A stretch of 64,000 nucleotides of DNA from Acetobacteraceae bacterium B3987. GTDB lineage: Bacteria; Pseudomonadota; Alphaproteobacteria; Acetobacterales; Acetobacteraceae. The translations under genes and the position numbers were made by a program. The notes beneath the pieces are model-generated. The model ran no database searches. It had not been told where the DNA came from and was given only the letters and a program-made list of their open reading frames with translations. The stretch is from NCBI GenBank assembly GCA_026537415.1, contig JAFNMF010000029.1:62001-126000 (forward strand), read 5' to 3'. Position 1 is the stretch's first letter; the number at the start of each line of letters is the position of its first letter. This document shows, in pieces, positions 17,734 through 26,220 of this stretch.

Positions 17734-17799
17734 TCGCCTGCCCGTGCCGCCCGGCACATGCCGGAATGGTACGGGCATACCAACCGGGAGGAAATGCCC

Positions 17800-18267
17800 A
17801 TGACAGACTCTCCCCCACCTTCAGGGCAGGTCCCTTTTTCCTATCAGAACTGGCTTGCGGCCTATCCGGCCTTTGCAGGGCGTGTCAGTGTGGAACAGGC
17901 AGAAGGCTTCTTCCAGCTGGCTGAACTCATCCTCAACAACACAGGCAGTTCCCCTGTCCGGGACATGACCAGACGCAGGACACTGCTCTGGCTGCTCGTG
18001 GCCCATCAGGCACAGCTCTTCGCCACAGATGGCACGGTACAGTCTGGCAGTTCCGCTACAGGTTCACCGGCGGCTCCGCCTGTCGGGCGGATATCCTCTG
18101 CCACACAGGGAGCTGTCTCCATCACGCTGGATGGCAGCGCCCTGCCCCGTCAGGCCGGGTGGTTCAGCCAGACGCAATACGGGCTGATATTCTGGCAGGC
18201 CACGGCCCCTTACCGTCAGATGCGCTTCCTGCCCGGCCAGTCTCATCCTGCCCGTCTCTGGCCCTGA
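17800..18267 (+). CDS. DUF4054-type head-tail adaptor
   Basis: The frame is open from 17758, but GGAGG eight bases before ATG 17800 marks the start, giving 155 residues. The opening [41 protein letters not shown] and [17 protein letters not shown] are the DUF4054 signature. Gly/Ser-rich and beta segments follow ([14 protein letters not shown]...[14 protein letters not shown]). Such proteins join the portal to the neck. A hairpin lies just after the stop codon. Confidence 0.85.
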   Translation: MTDSPPPSGQVPFSYQNWLAAYPAFAGRVSVEQAEGFFQLAELILNNTGSSPVRDMTRRRTLLWLLVAHQAQLFATDGTVQSGSSATGSPAAPPVGRISSATQGAVSITLDGSALPRQAGWFSQTQYGLIFWQATAPYRQMRFLPGQSHPARLWP

Positions 18268-18274
18268 TATGGAA

Positions 18275-18298
18275 AAGCCCGCTCCAGAGAGCGGGCTT
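18275..18298 (-). terminator. Rho-independent terminator, minus-strand reading
   Basis: A 10-bp perfect stem (18275-18284 with 18289-18298) and 4-base loop. On the minus strand it is followed by TTTT, so it ends the membrane-protein gene at 18316. On the plus strand there is no T run, which would let the late operon read through. Confidence 0.75.
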
Positions 18299-18315
18299 CC
18301 ATCACCTCGGCAGCA

Positions 18316-18507
18316 TCAATGCCAAAGCAGCCACCAGACAACATAGGCAAAGAGGAACGGCACCACGAGGCGGATCAACGTCCCGAACGTGAAGCCTTCC
18401 CCATCGCTTGCCCGCATCATCAGGAAAATGGTCCGTGTCAGAGAGAGCAGACACAGAATCAGCACCACAGCAAAAAGCACGACTTTGCCGGTTACAGCAC
18501 CATACAT
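18316..18507 (-). CDS. Small two-span membrane protein, antisense within the late operon
   Basis: The 63-residue product has two hydrophobic spans: VVLFAVVLILCLLSLTRTIFLMM and LIRLVVPFLFAYVVWWLLW, with a short polar loop (RASDGEGFTFG). AGGAG nine bases before ATG 18507 is an excellent ribosome binding site, and a terminator follows the gene. This is therefore a self-contained transcription unit opposite to the late operon, as expected for a gene expressed in the lysogen. Function unknown; superinfection exclusion is one possibility. Confidence 0.7.
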   Translation of the reverse strand: MYGAVTGKVVLFAVVLILCLLSLTRTIFLMMRASDGEGFTFGTLIRLVVPFLFAYVVWWLLWH

Positions 18508-18643
18508 ACGATCTTACTCCTGTCTCACAGGCTGAACATGCATCCGCAACCAGCCAGAGTTGACCGTAAAGTGGCGCAGTCATGCCCTTTCGTCAATCGG
18601 TCATTCCTGACCCTTTATCTCCGCCTGTTAGGTGCCTGACACC

Positions 18644-19033
18644 ATGAATCTCTTCTCTCTCGCCAGTACCATAACATCCGTCATCAGCCCGCTTCAGCCT
18701 GCCATCCTCCGCCGCATGACAGGCACAGAACTGGCAGCCGATTACAGCACGACCCCACTTTATGAAGACATCCCGGTGATGATCGACATACAGCCTGCGC
18801 CTGCTGCTCTTCTCCAGTTCACGGGCGACATCACCCAGCAGGGAGAAAGCCGGACCGTCTTCATGCAGGGCAGCGCCCATACACTCAACCGCCCGTTACA
18901 GACAGGCGGCGATGCGCTCCTTTTTGAAGGGTCGGAATGGCTGGTCACGAAAATTCTTGAACAATGGGGAGCCAATGAATGGTGCCGCCTGATCGTCACA
19001 CGCCAGACACCCAGCCAGCAGAGTACCAGCTGA
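18644..19033 (+). CDS. Phage neck/head completion protein of unknown family
   Basis: The frame opens at GTG 18632, but AGGTG nine bases before ATG 18644 favours the latter (129 residues). The C-terminal half (GSAHTLNRPLQTGGDALLFEGSEWLVTKILEQWGANEWCRLIVTRQ) resembles head-tail joining proteins of about this size. Position between the DUF4054 adaptor and the neck terminator supports this. No residue-level proof is available. Confidence 0.65.
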   Translation: MNLFSLASTITSVISPLQPAILRRMTGTELAADYSTTPLYEDIPVMIDIQPAPAALLQFTGDITQQGESRTVFMQGSAHTLNRPLQTGGDALLFEGSEWLVTKILEQWGANEWCRLIVTRQTPSQQSTS

Positions 19034-19053
19034 CACCCACGACGGGCACCATC

Positions 19054-19560
19054 ATGCAGATGCTGGGAGACTGGCTGAAAGCCACCATCCTGCCCACCAA
19101 CTGGGGCCTGTTTCAAGGGCAGCAGAACCGTCTGCCACTCCCCCAGACAGGCTATCTGATCATGCAGGTGACATCACGCCGCCCGCTGGCCACAAACAGC
19201 CACGATTATGACACAGCCCGTGTCACCATTTCCCAGCCTGTGGAAATGTCCATCCAGCTTACCGCCCGTGGGCCTGATGCCCTGACGGTGCTGGGAAGCG
19301 TCAGTACGCTCTGGCGGGACAGAGAGACCGTACACTGGTTCCGGCAGCGGCGGAATGACATGGCTCCCAGCAATACCGGCCCCCTCACGCAGCAGGACTT
19401 CACCGGTGCCGAGCAGCAGTATGAAACATCCGCCACGCTGACACTGAATCTCGTCCTGATGACCTCCATCCGCCGCCCTGTCGAAACCGCCACCGCCCTC
19501 AGCCTGGCCTCCATGACGGAAGCCACACTGACCACACCCCTTCGCCCCTCCGACCACTGA
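19054..19560 (+). CDS. Neck/tail terminator protein, gp12-like
   Basis: From ATG 19054 the product has 168 residues; an upstream ATG at 18979 would overlap the previous gene by 55 bases. The sequence shows the family pattern: an N-terminal helix, then GLFQGQQNRLPLPQTGYLIMQV, DYDTARVTISQPVEMSIQLTARGPDAL and TLWRDRETVHWF. Such proteins cap the tail tube and join it to the head. No strong ribosome binding site is seen. Confidence 0.78.
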   Translation: MQMLGDWLKATILPTNWGLFQGQQNRLPLPQTGYLIMQVTSRRPLATNSHDYDTARVTISQPVEMSIQLTARGPDALTVLGSVSTLWRDRETVHWFRQRRNDMAPSNTGPLTQQDFTGAEQQYETSATLTLNLVLMTSIRRPVETATALSLASMTEATLTTPLRPSDH

Positions 19561-19596
19561 CCTTCCCCTGTTCTCTACAGACAAGGATATTCTTTC

Positions 19597-20766
19597 ATGG
19601 CCTCCCTGACCGGCACCATCCCCCTTTCCCAGACAGTTAGCATCAATCCCGTCACGCTTGGCACGGCGAACACCGTACCATTCATGAACGGACTGCTCAT
19701 CACGACCCCTTCCGATGCAGCAGCCCTGAATACGGGCCAGCTGAAACGGTATGAATCACTGGCAGATGTCACCAGAGATTTCCCTGCCAGCAGTCTGGAA
19801 GCCCGCATGGCCGCTGTCTATTTCACCAGCCATGAAGATGCGGCCCAGACACCGTCCACCCTGCTGATCCATATGGCCGATCCCACCCATCAAGCGGACC
19901 CGGCCAGCCTGATGGACCTCATCACAAGCCAGGATCAGGAGTTCACCGGTTTCACCACCACATGGGAACCGACACTGACACAGAAGCAGGCCTTCGCTAC
20001 ATGGGTGGCTGATCAGTCAGACCGCTACTGGTATGTTCCGTGGGACACGGATGAGCAGGCCCTCAACAGCCAGAACAGCACCAGCTTTGGCACTTGGCTG
20101 AAAAACCAGAACATCGACGGCACGACGCTGCTCTATCACGACCCTCTGGCCGCTGTCTTCTGTCTAGGGTGGATGGCCTCGCTTGATTTCAGCGCAACAT
20201 CCGGACGCACGACACTCTGCTTCCGCCGCAGCGGGCTGCTGATCCCCAGCGTGACCGATGCCACCACAGCCGCCACGCTCCGCAGCAACGGCTATAATTT
20301 CTACGGGGCCTATGCCAACGGGCTTGGCCGCTTCCAGTGGCTAGAAGACGGGCATGTTTCCGGGGCATTTCTCTGGGCGGACAGTTACATCAACCAGATA
20401 TGGCTCAATGCGTCCTTCCAGTCTGCCCTGACGACGCTTCTGCTCCAGTCCGGGCAGATTCCTTATGACAGCATCGGAGACGGGCTGATTTCAGCCAGCG
20501 TGCAGGACACCATCAATCAGGCCCTGCGCTTCGGGGCCATCCGTCCCGGCATCCAGCTCACCTCCCTTCAGAAGCAGCAGATCGACCAGAGTGCCGGAAC
20601 CACCATCAGCGACACGGTGCAGAGCCGTGGCTGGTACTTCCAGCCCAACGCCTCCACCGCAGCAGCGGACATCCGGGCGGCCCGGAAGAGTCCTCCCTGC
20701 CGCTTCTGGTACACGGATGGTCAGTCCGTCCAGTCCATTCATCTCTCATCCATCGAGGTCCAGTAA
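19597..20766 (+). CDS. Contractile tail sheath protein, DUF3383 family
   Basis: The 389-residue protein follows the DUF3383 pattern: SQTVSINPVTLGTANTVPFMNGLLIT, RYESLADVTRDFPASSLE, a central DYSxYW-like strand (SDRYWYVPWDT), and GRTTLCFRRSGLLIPSVTDATTAATLRSNGYNFYGAYA. The C-terminal part (PPCRFWYTDGQSVQSIHLSSIEVQ) supplies the strand that links neighbouring subunits. AAGGA ten bases upstream supports ATG 19597. It shows the virion has a contractile tail. Confidence 0.9.
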   Translation: MASLTGTIPLSQTVSINPVTLGTANTVPFMNGLLITTPSDAAALNTGQLKRYESLADVTRDFPASSLEARMAAVYFTSHEDAAQTPSTLLIHMADPTHQADPASLMDLITSQDQEFTGFTTTWEPTLTQKQAFATWVADQSDRYWYVPWDTDEQALNSQNSTSFGTWLKNQNIDGTTLLYHDPLAAVFCLGWMASLDFSATSGRTTLCFRRSGLLIPSVTDATTAATLRSNGYNFYGAYANGLGRFQWLEDGHVSGAFLWADSYINQIWLNASFQSALTTLLLQSGQIPYDSIGDGLISASVQDTINQALRFGAIRPGIQLTSLQKQQIDQSAGTTISDTVQSRGWYFQPNASTAAADIRAARKSPPCRFWYTDGQSVQSIHLSSIEVQ

Positions 20767-20769
20767 GTC

Positions 20770-21213
20770 ATGTCCGGCAATGCACTCATCACCTCGGCTG
20801 ACGCCGTTTTCACCCTCACGGTCAAAACCCTCTTCAACGCCCCCATCACACTGGAAAACTGGGCAACTGATCATGGCTGGAATGGCTCCCAGAAGCTGAA
20901 ACTGGCCACGACAAGCCTGTCCATTGATGGCCGCCTCAATAAAGGCTTTGTCCCCTCCGCCTATCACATGGCCCTGCATTTTTCGGCGGCCTCCCGGTCC
21001 CTGCCTGTTTTTGATGCCATCGCCACGGCCTCCCGTCAGGCCCGGACGGTGTATGAACTGAATGGAGAACTGCTCCTGCACGGGCTGGGGCAGCGTTTCA
21101 CCTTCACCAATGGCTGCCTGACAGATTATGACCCCGTTCCGGCAGGGGACACCACACTGGGCAACCGGACGGTGAACATCACATGGGAAAATGTCCTCCC
21201 GGCTGGGCTGTAA
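20770..21213 (+). CDS. Tail tube protein
   Basis: A 147-residue beta-rich protein begins three bases after the sheath stop codon. It has the expected size and position for a myovirus tube subunit. Conserved-looking segments are MALHFSAASRSLPVFDAIATASRQARTVYELNGELLL and a C-terminal RTVNITWENV. It should form the inner tube through which DNA passes. Confidence 0.8.
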   Translation: MSGNALITSADAVFTLTVKTLFNAPITLENWATDHGWNGSQKLKLATTSLSIDGRLNKGFVPSAYHMALHFSAASRSLPVFDAIATASRQARTVYELNGELLLHGLGQRFTFTNGCLTDYDPVPAGDTTLGNRTVNITWENVLPAGL

Positions 21214-21225
21214 GGCAGACCCACC

Positions 21226-21690
21226 ATGAAAACCATTGAATGGACCCCTCATGACGGCCCTGATGCAGGCAAATGCTTCGTCATCACCCGCATGTCGGCC
21301 TTCACGGCAGACCGCTGGGCGCGGCATGTCGTCCGTGCCCTGGCCCGTGCCGGAGCCAACACCCCAAGGGAAGCCCTGCAGAGCGGCATTGCCGGTCTCT
21401 CCGGCCAGAGCATGGCCCTGTTTGGTCATATGAGCGATGAAGACTGTGATGCAGCTTTCCAGGGGCTTCTGGACTGCGTGACAATCCGCCGTGACCCCGG
21501 CAACCGGGCCATTGACCCTGCTCCCCTCATTGAAGCGGATATCACGGACCCCAACACGTTACCTGCCCTACGGGCGGAGGCCTTCCGGCTGAACGTGGAT
21601 TTTTTCAGGGCCGCAATTTACCAGATATACCCCCTCATCGCCATTCTGAGGGAGACGCAGCCAGACGGGGCCCACCTGCCCACTGCGTGA
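21226..21690 (+). CDS. Tail assembly chaperone, upstream part
   Basis: The 154-residue product lies between the tube and the tape-measure candidate, where the chaperone pair is always found. It is mostly helical (SAFTADRWARHVVRALARAG...LRAEAFRLNVDFFRAAIYQIYPL). A T TTT TTC heptamer at 21600-21606 lies in the zero frame (GAT TTT TTC), and the -1 frame is open from there through the small ORF at 21705-21827. Slippage would yield a longer fusion protein, as in phage P2 gpE/E'. Confidence 0.78.
   Translation: MKTIEWTPHDGPDAGKCFVITRMSAFTADRWARHVVRALARAGANTPREALQSGIAGLSGQSMALFGHMSDEDCDAAFQGLLDCVTIRRDPGNRAIDPAPLIEADITDPNTLPALRAEAFRLNVDFFRAAIYQIYPLIAILRETQPDGAHLPTA
21600..21606 (+). promoter_or_regulatory. 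Candidate -1 ribosomal frameshift site
   Basis: The heptamer T TTT TTC fits X XXY YYZ in the reading frame of the chaperone gene. The -1 frame stays open to the stop at 21825-21827. It is the only conventional slippery site I saw before the chaperone stop codon. Confidence 0.5.
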
Positions 21691-21704
21691 ATCTCTCCAG
21701 CCCG

Positions 21705-21827
21705 ATGGCGTTTGTCATCGGTGCAGGACTGGCCACACTGCACGAGCTGAAAACCCTCTATGACAGCGAGGACATGTGGCTTCTCTGGGAAATTGCGGCT
21801 GTGGAGCGCATGAATGACCATTCTTGA
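21705..21827 (+). CDS. Tail assembly chaperone, downstream partner (small ORF)
   Basis: This 40-residue ORF lies in the -1 frame relative to the chaperone gene. Its sequence (MAFVIGAGLATLHELKT, then YDSEDMWLLWEIAAVE) is typical of the short second chaperone ORF upstream of tape-measure genes. No good ribosome binding site precedes ATG 21705, so it may be made only as a frameshift product. It overlaps the next gene by 14 bases. Confidence 0.65.
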   Translation: MAFVIGAGLATLHELKTLYDSEDMWLLWEIAAVERMNDHS

Positions 21828-22797
21828 TACACTCATTGCCCAATCGGAACAGTTCAACCCTCCCTCTCAACCTTACCCGGAACGGAATACAGCCACCTTC
21901 CGGCAGGAAGTCATGGGGGCACTGGCCCTTTTCACGGGGGGACGCTCTCTTGCCAATCCGAGACAAGAACACACGGACGGACTTGACCTTCATGGTGCAG
22001 ACAATCCCGCACCATCCCTGACCCCGGCACCAGACCCACCAGCCATGCGTGAGAACACGGGCTCTACAGGACAGAAACATTCCCCACAAGAGGCTGCTGC
22101 CCCGACGACACGGGCCTCACAGGACTGGTCCACCCTTCTCGCACGATCTGACCATACAACCCGACAGGCCCTGAACGAGGTGGAACCGACCCTGCATAAT
22201 GCCGAACAGTCCCTGACCCGTTTTACCCATCTTCAGACACGACTGACCGATGATGGAAAGACCGGAGCAGACCCCGCTACCATCCTAAAGGGCCTCTCCG
22301 CCTCCATGACTGCCCGCAGCATTCTGAACCTTCATACACCGACAGGCCTGCTACCCGATACTGCAATCCAGCAGGCATCCGCCATCCCTCATCAGCCAGC
22401 CACGGCCCGCCCTGCCCTTTCCTCATCACCCGTCAGGACCGTGCCACATGATGTACGGATGGGACCAGCACAGACGGACGACCGGCTGAAACGCCTGTCC
22501 CAAACCCTTTCCCGAACAGAACAGGTCATCGCCCGGATGATGCCTGTCTCAGCCCCACCTTTTGCTTCTACTCTCCCAGACAGAACCGCCTCCGGTCAGT
22601 CCCTTTCCCAGCTTGTCAGACATGTTGAAGCAGCGTCCCCGCCACGACAGGTGACGACCCACAATACAACTACCCACAGCCCAACCATTCACATCACGAT
22701 GGAAGCAGGTCACGGCAGACCGCAGGATATTGCCCGTGCAGTAGAGGCCAGCACCATCAACGCCCTCACCCGTCAGACACTCGCCCAGGCCGGATAA
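21814..22797 (+). CDS. Tape-measure protein candidate, unusually short
   Basis: The 327-residue product sits exactly where the tape measure should be, between chaperones and the Dit-like gene. It is Pro/Thr/Ala/Gln-rich with helical stretches (LARSDHTTRQALNEVEPTLHNAEQSLTRFTHLQTRL and DDRLKRLSQTLSRTEQVIARMM). It ends in a conserved-looking tail (IHITMEAGHGRPQDIARAVEAS). There is no transmembrane stretch, which longer tape measures usually have. If it is the tape measure, the tail is very short. It could instead be a remnant or a different tail protein. Confidence 0.55.
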   Translation: MTILDTLIAQSEQFNPPSQPYPERNTATFRQEVMGALALFTGGRSLANPRQEHTDGLDLHGADNPAPSLTPAPDPPAMRENTGSTGQKHSPQEAAAPTTRASQDWSTLLARSDHTTRQALNEVEPTLHNAEQSLTRFTHLQTRLTDDGKTGADPATILKGLSASMTARSILNLHTPTGLLPDTAIQQASAIPHQPATARPALSSSPVRTVPHDVRMGPAQTDDRLKRLSQTLSRTEQVIARMMPVSAPPFASTLPDRTASGQSLSQLVRHVEAASPPRQVTTHNTTTHSPTIHITMEAGHGRPQDIARAVEASTINALTRQTLAQAG

Positions 22798-22815
22798 TTT
22801 TCCCAAGGAATCCCC

Positions 22816-23514
22816 ATGTCCACCCTAACATCTCTCCGGGCTTCAGCCTCCGCCTTTGGTGGCGAAGCGTTGCAAAACTGGGCCGTGCAACGGGCTGCCC
22901 GTCAATGGGGTATCTTCCGCCGTCCAACAGCAGACCAATCCAGCAGCACCACAGCATCAAGTTTCAATCTATCTTCCGATGAACCATTCAGTACCCTTTT
23001 TGGTCAGGCTCCCAAACGCATTCTCTCCGCCGCCCATGTTGAATCCCTGCGGATGGATGAACAGTCCGACATCTGCACTGCCCCACAAGAGAACGGTACC
23101 TTCACGAGCTATAACAAGGTGTTCCTGCCCTACAGGGCCATGATCCGCATGGTTTGTGACGGGTCGGAAACCGGCTCATTAGGGGAAAACCTGCTGCCGG
23201 GTTTCGTACGCAGTGCCATCGGTCTAGGACCTGATACGGTTCGAAAGGACTTTCTAGAAACACTCTCACGGCTAGTAAAAGACACGAACCTTTACTTTGT
23301 TGCTACACCGGAAGGAATCTACCGCAACGCCAACATCACCGGCTACAGCTTTACCCGCACGGCGGAGAATGGTGTGGATGTCATCACAGCCAATATCACC
23401 ATTCAAGAAGTCCGACAGAGCAACACGTCCCGCTGGGCTGGGAGCCGATACCCTCAGGGCGCACAGACCCGCAATGCTGGCCCTGTCTCGCTACAGCCAA
23501 AAGGGCAGCTATGA
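22816..23514 (+). CDS. Dit-like distal tail/baseplate protein
   Basis: The 232-residue protein has a Ser-rich linker after an N-terminal helical region. Its core domain (FTSYNKVFLPYRAMIRMVCDG...FLETLSRLVKDTNLYFVATPEGIYRNANITGYSFTRTAENGVDVITANITIQEVR) matches the Dit-like N-terminal domain family found in small myovirus baseplates. It should form the ring that starts the baseplate on the tube. It overlaps the next gene by four bases. Confidence 0.82.
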   Translation: MSTLTSLRASASAFGGEALQNWAVQRAARQWGIFRRPTADQSSSTTASSFNLSSDEPFSTLFGQAPKRILSAAHVESLRMDEQSDICTAPQENGTFTSYNKVFLPYRAMIRMVCDGSETGSLGENLLPGFVRSAIGLGPDTVRKDFLETLSRLVKDTNLYFVATPEGIYRNANITGYSFTRTAENGVDVITANITIQEVRQSNTSRWAGSRYPQGAQTRNAGPVSLQPKGQL

Positions 23515-23810
23515 TCTACACCATCCCCCTCCAGCCTACTGCTGCCCAAAGCATGAGCTGCCCAATCGCTGGGTTACAATGCCAAATATGGCTCCGACAG
23601 CTTGCTACAGGGCTGTATCTGGACCTGACAGCCAGCACCACACCCCTTCTGCGTGGCATACTCTGCCAGAACGAGACCGACCTCATCCGTAATCCCGCCT
23701 GCCTCTTACCTGGCCGCCTGTATTTCACCGATACACAAGGCCATGATGACCCCATTTTCTCCGGGCTTGGGTCCCGTTTTCTGCTTCATTATGAAGATGA
23801 TACATCATGA
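23511..23810 (+). CDS. Baseplate plug protein
   Basis: A 99-residue beta-rich protein: IYTIPLQPTAAQSMSCPIAGLQCQIWLRQLATGLYLDL, then RGILCQNETDLIRN and GRLYFTDTQGHDDPIFSGLGSRFLLHYE. This is the pattern of the small baseplate plug proteins seen in simple baseplates such as that of cyanophage Pam3. Overlaps of four bases on both sides tie it into the baseplate operon. Confidence 0.82.
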   Translation: MIYTIPLQPTAAQSMSCPIAGLQCQIWLRQLATGLYLDLTASTTPLLRGILCQNETDLIRNPACLLPGRLYFTDTQGHDDPIFSGLGSRFLLHYEDDTS

Positions 23811-24856
23811 TAGCCACCACATACCCTCATATCACTGCGACACAGGACTTTACCCGCAAGCAGATTGCTATCACCTTCTTTGTCCCCAAAGCGGATGGTT
23901 CTTTCGACAGTTTCACGGTGGGTCAGGGACACGCCATACAGGCCATCATAAAACATGCAGGCTTCACCACAGGCTCCGAGGCAGAAGTCAGCATCAAGGG
24001 ACTTTCCCATAAAGACAGGGACAGTCTCTCCATCATTCCCGACCATCCCACATTGGATAATCTAAATACGACAACGGCAGGCCAGACCGTTATCACCATT
24101 CAAGCCGGTGATGAAGGCACCCCTCTGACTCACCTGTTCACAGGCACGATCGACAGGGCTTATACAGATTATGACGATCTGGATATTCCCTTTCATGTTC
24201 ATGCCATGACAAGCACCATTCTGGCCTCCATTCTGCCACAAGCAAAAGGCTATGATGGGCCTCAGAATGTCACCACATTACTGGCAGATATATGCCGGGA
24301 AGCGGGATTCCAACTTCTGGACCACGGAGGATGGGAACGTCATACAAGCCTGACAAATCATTACAGATGGGGAACGGCTCTGGACCAGATACAGACCATC
24401 CTAAAAGCTACGAAAGGAATCTTCAGTTTTTCACCTTTTATTCCTGTCAAAGGCGAAAATGAAAGAACCACAATAGCCAGTAATCAGAAGGCCATTCCTT
24501 ATAAAGGCCTTCTTGAAATATGGGGACCGACCTTCACCGGCCTTCCACAAGACGGGCAAGAACAAACAGTCCCTGTCATATCCGCTGAAACCGGCATGAT
24601 CGGCTATCCCCGGTACAGTAATTCCGGTATTTCCCTGACCACACTTCTACAACCAGACATCACCTTCTGGCATCCTCTGATGCTGGATAGTGCCTACTTA
24701 CCTGTATCCTCATCAGAAACCACCATGACCGGCATTCCACCTTGGAATGGCTTATGGCTGACTACGTTTGTCTGGCACGACATAAGCACCGAGACCCCGC
24801 ACGGTCCCTGGCATACACACATGGACTGCATCCGCACGACCCTTGGCCGACGATAA
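23807..24856 (+). CDS. Baseplate hub protein, gpD/gp27-like
   Basis: The 349-residue protein shows the hub-type pattern: a beta domain with DSFTVGQGHAIQAIIKHAGF, VSIKGLSHKDRDSLS and HLFTGTIDRAYTDYDDLDIPFHVHAMTS. A LysM-like or insertion segment follows (VTTLLADICREAGFQLLDHGGW...TALDQIQTILKATKGIFSF). It should form the trimer that carries the spike. Position between plug and spike supports the call. Confidence 0.8.
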   Translation: MIATTYPHITATQDFTRKQIAITFFVPKADGSFDSFTVGQGHAIQAIIKHAGFTTGSEAEVSIKGLSHKDRDSLSIIPDHPTLDNLNTTTAGQTVITIQAGDEGTPLTHLFTGTIDRAYTDYDDLDIPFHVHAMTSTILASILPQAKGYDGPQNVTTLLADICREAGFQLLDHGGWERHTSLTNHYRWGTALDQIQTILKATKGIFSFSPFIPVKGENERTTIASNQKAIPYKGLLEIWGPTFTGLPQDGQEQTVPVISAETGMIGYPRYSNSGISLTTLLQPDITFWHPLMLDSAYLPVSSSETTMTGIPPWNGLWLTTFVWHDISTETPHGPWHTHMDCIRTTLGRR

Positions 24857-24907
24857 CGGTGCCCTCCCACAACCACGCCTGAACAAGCCCCATAGGGAAA
24901 GCCCTTC

Positions 24908-25561
24908 ATGCCCGCTACAGCCACACCGTATCTCCTACGCTCCAACACAGGCAAAAACAGCCTAAAAGATGCGCTAGATTCACTGATTGCCAGCCACATC
25001 AACCAGCTCGGCCCTTCTATGCTGGTTCAGGTAGAGGCCGTAACTGCCGATGCAGCATCCCTTACGGGCAAGGTCACTGTGCGCCCCATGGTACAGCAAC
25101 AGGATGCACTCTCCCGCTCCATGCCACACGACCTCATCCATAATGTGCCTTATCTACGCATACAGGGTGGAAGCTCAGCTCTCATCATCGACCCAAAACC
25201 GGGAGATATCGGTTTCATCATCATATCAGGGCGAGACCATACTCATGCCGTCACAACCCGTAAGCCTGCCCCGCCTGCCTCATTCCGGCAATTTTCCATG
25301 CAAGATTGCGTATATGTGGGAGGGTTCCTCAATAACGGCCCGGATCAGTTTATTCAGGCTACGGATCAAGGCTGGCGAATTGTGACACCGGGGGCCATCA
25401 CCATAGAAGCGCAAGGTCCCCTCACCCTGAAGGCCAGCCACATTGAAGCCAACTGCGACATCACCACGTCTGGCGATGTACGTGCAGATGGCATCTCATT
25501 AAAGCAGCACATACATGGCGGGGTTCAAGCTGGGGCTGGAACCAGCGCACCCCCGCAATGA
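24908..25561 (+). CDS. Membrane-puncturing tail spike (gpV/gp138 type)
   Basis: The 217-residue protein begins with a helix and an OB-like domain (SLTGKVTVRPMVQQQDALSRSMPHDLIHNVPYLRIQGGSSALIIDPKPGDIGFIIISGRD). A beta-helical needle follows (GAITIEAQGPLTLKASHIEANCDITTSGDVRADG). The tip has the HxH pair His201/His203 in KQHIHGG, which in spike proteins binds a metal ion at the apex. The gene is followed directly by the minus-strand block. A second copy of the tip coding sequence survives as a relic at 27818-27904. Confidence 0.9.
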   Translation: MPATATPYLLRSNTGKNSLKDALDSLIASHINQLGPSMLVQVEAVTADAASLTGKVTVRPMVQQQDALSRSMPHDLIHNVPYLRIQGGSSALIIDPKPGDIGFIIISGRDHTHAVTTRKPAPPASFRQFSMQDCVYVGGFLNNGPDQFIQATDQGWRIVTPGAITIEAQGPLTLKASHIEANCDITTSGDVRADGISLKQHIHGGVQAGAGTSAPPQ

Positions 25562-25565
25562 AACA

Positions 25566-26138
25566 TCATTTCGGGAATGGCATATGCCCACGCCCGGCCG
25601 TCTGTTCCAGCTCCTGCACAAACTCGCCACCACGGTCGAAATCGACATGAGCATCCCCTCCCGTCCATGACATGGACACGGAAGAACTGGCTGCCAGAGC
25701 ATCAAACAAGGCACGGCCATCCGCCTCAGAGATATAGCCTCCCCACTGCGTGCCACGATTGATGATGCCGGTATAATGGAAGCCCTTCACCTCATGCCCG
25801 TTGGAGAAACGGATGGCCAGGGCCGGCTGAGAGACTTCATGCCCCTTGAGAACGAACATGACGAACACGTCCCCACCACGGCGTGGTGAGACGGAAAACA
25901 GAACATCTTTCTCCGCTAGCAGGGCCGTCAGCGTATGGTCCAGTTCCAACATCTGCCATTTACCGGTCTGCCCCAGCCTCTGGCCACCATTAGGAGAAAC
26001 ACCAACCGCCGCCACGCCGCTGGTTGTCACCGTTCCATCCTGTGCCACTTCTAACGGAGCCTGTGCCCATGCTGAGGTCAACCCACCACCCAGCAGCATC
26101 AGGCTGAGGCCCGTCATGCATAATGTCTTCCGCATCAT
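25566..26138 (-). CDS. Secreted protein of unknown function, first of the antisense block
   Basis: The frame is open to 26273, but AGGA upstream and a signal peptide beginning MMRKTLCMTGLSLMLLGG point to ATG 26138, giving 190 residues. The signal ends TSAWAQAP. The mature part has no Cys and is rich in beta strands (DVLFSVSPRRGGDVFVMFVLKGHEV...FHYTGIINRGTQWGGYISEADGRALFDAL). I recognise no family. Its stop codon lies four bases beyond the convergent spike stop codon. Confidence 0.72.
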   Translation of the reverse strand: MMRKTLCMTGLSLMLLGGGLTSAWAQAPLEVAQDGTVTTSGVAAVGVSPNGGQRLGQTGKWQMLELDHTLTALLAEKDVLFSVSPRRGGDVFVMFVLKGHEVSQPALAIRFSNGHEVKGFHYTGIINRGTQWGGYISEADGRALFDALAASSSVSMSWTGGDAHVDFDRGGEFVQELEQTAGRGHMPFPK

Positions 26139-26220
26139 CACTTTCCTTTCCCTCAATACTGCCAGAATAAGGAGACAGGGTAACTGGCCATACCTACCGG
26201 GTAAAGCCGGAGGTCTGGTC

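Noticed and set aside
16243-17778. 511-codon minus-strand ORF opposite the capsid gene
   Set aside because: It is fully antisense to the clear capsid and downstream genes, its sequence is Gly/Cys/His-rich without any recognisable domain, and long antisense frames are common at this codon bias.
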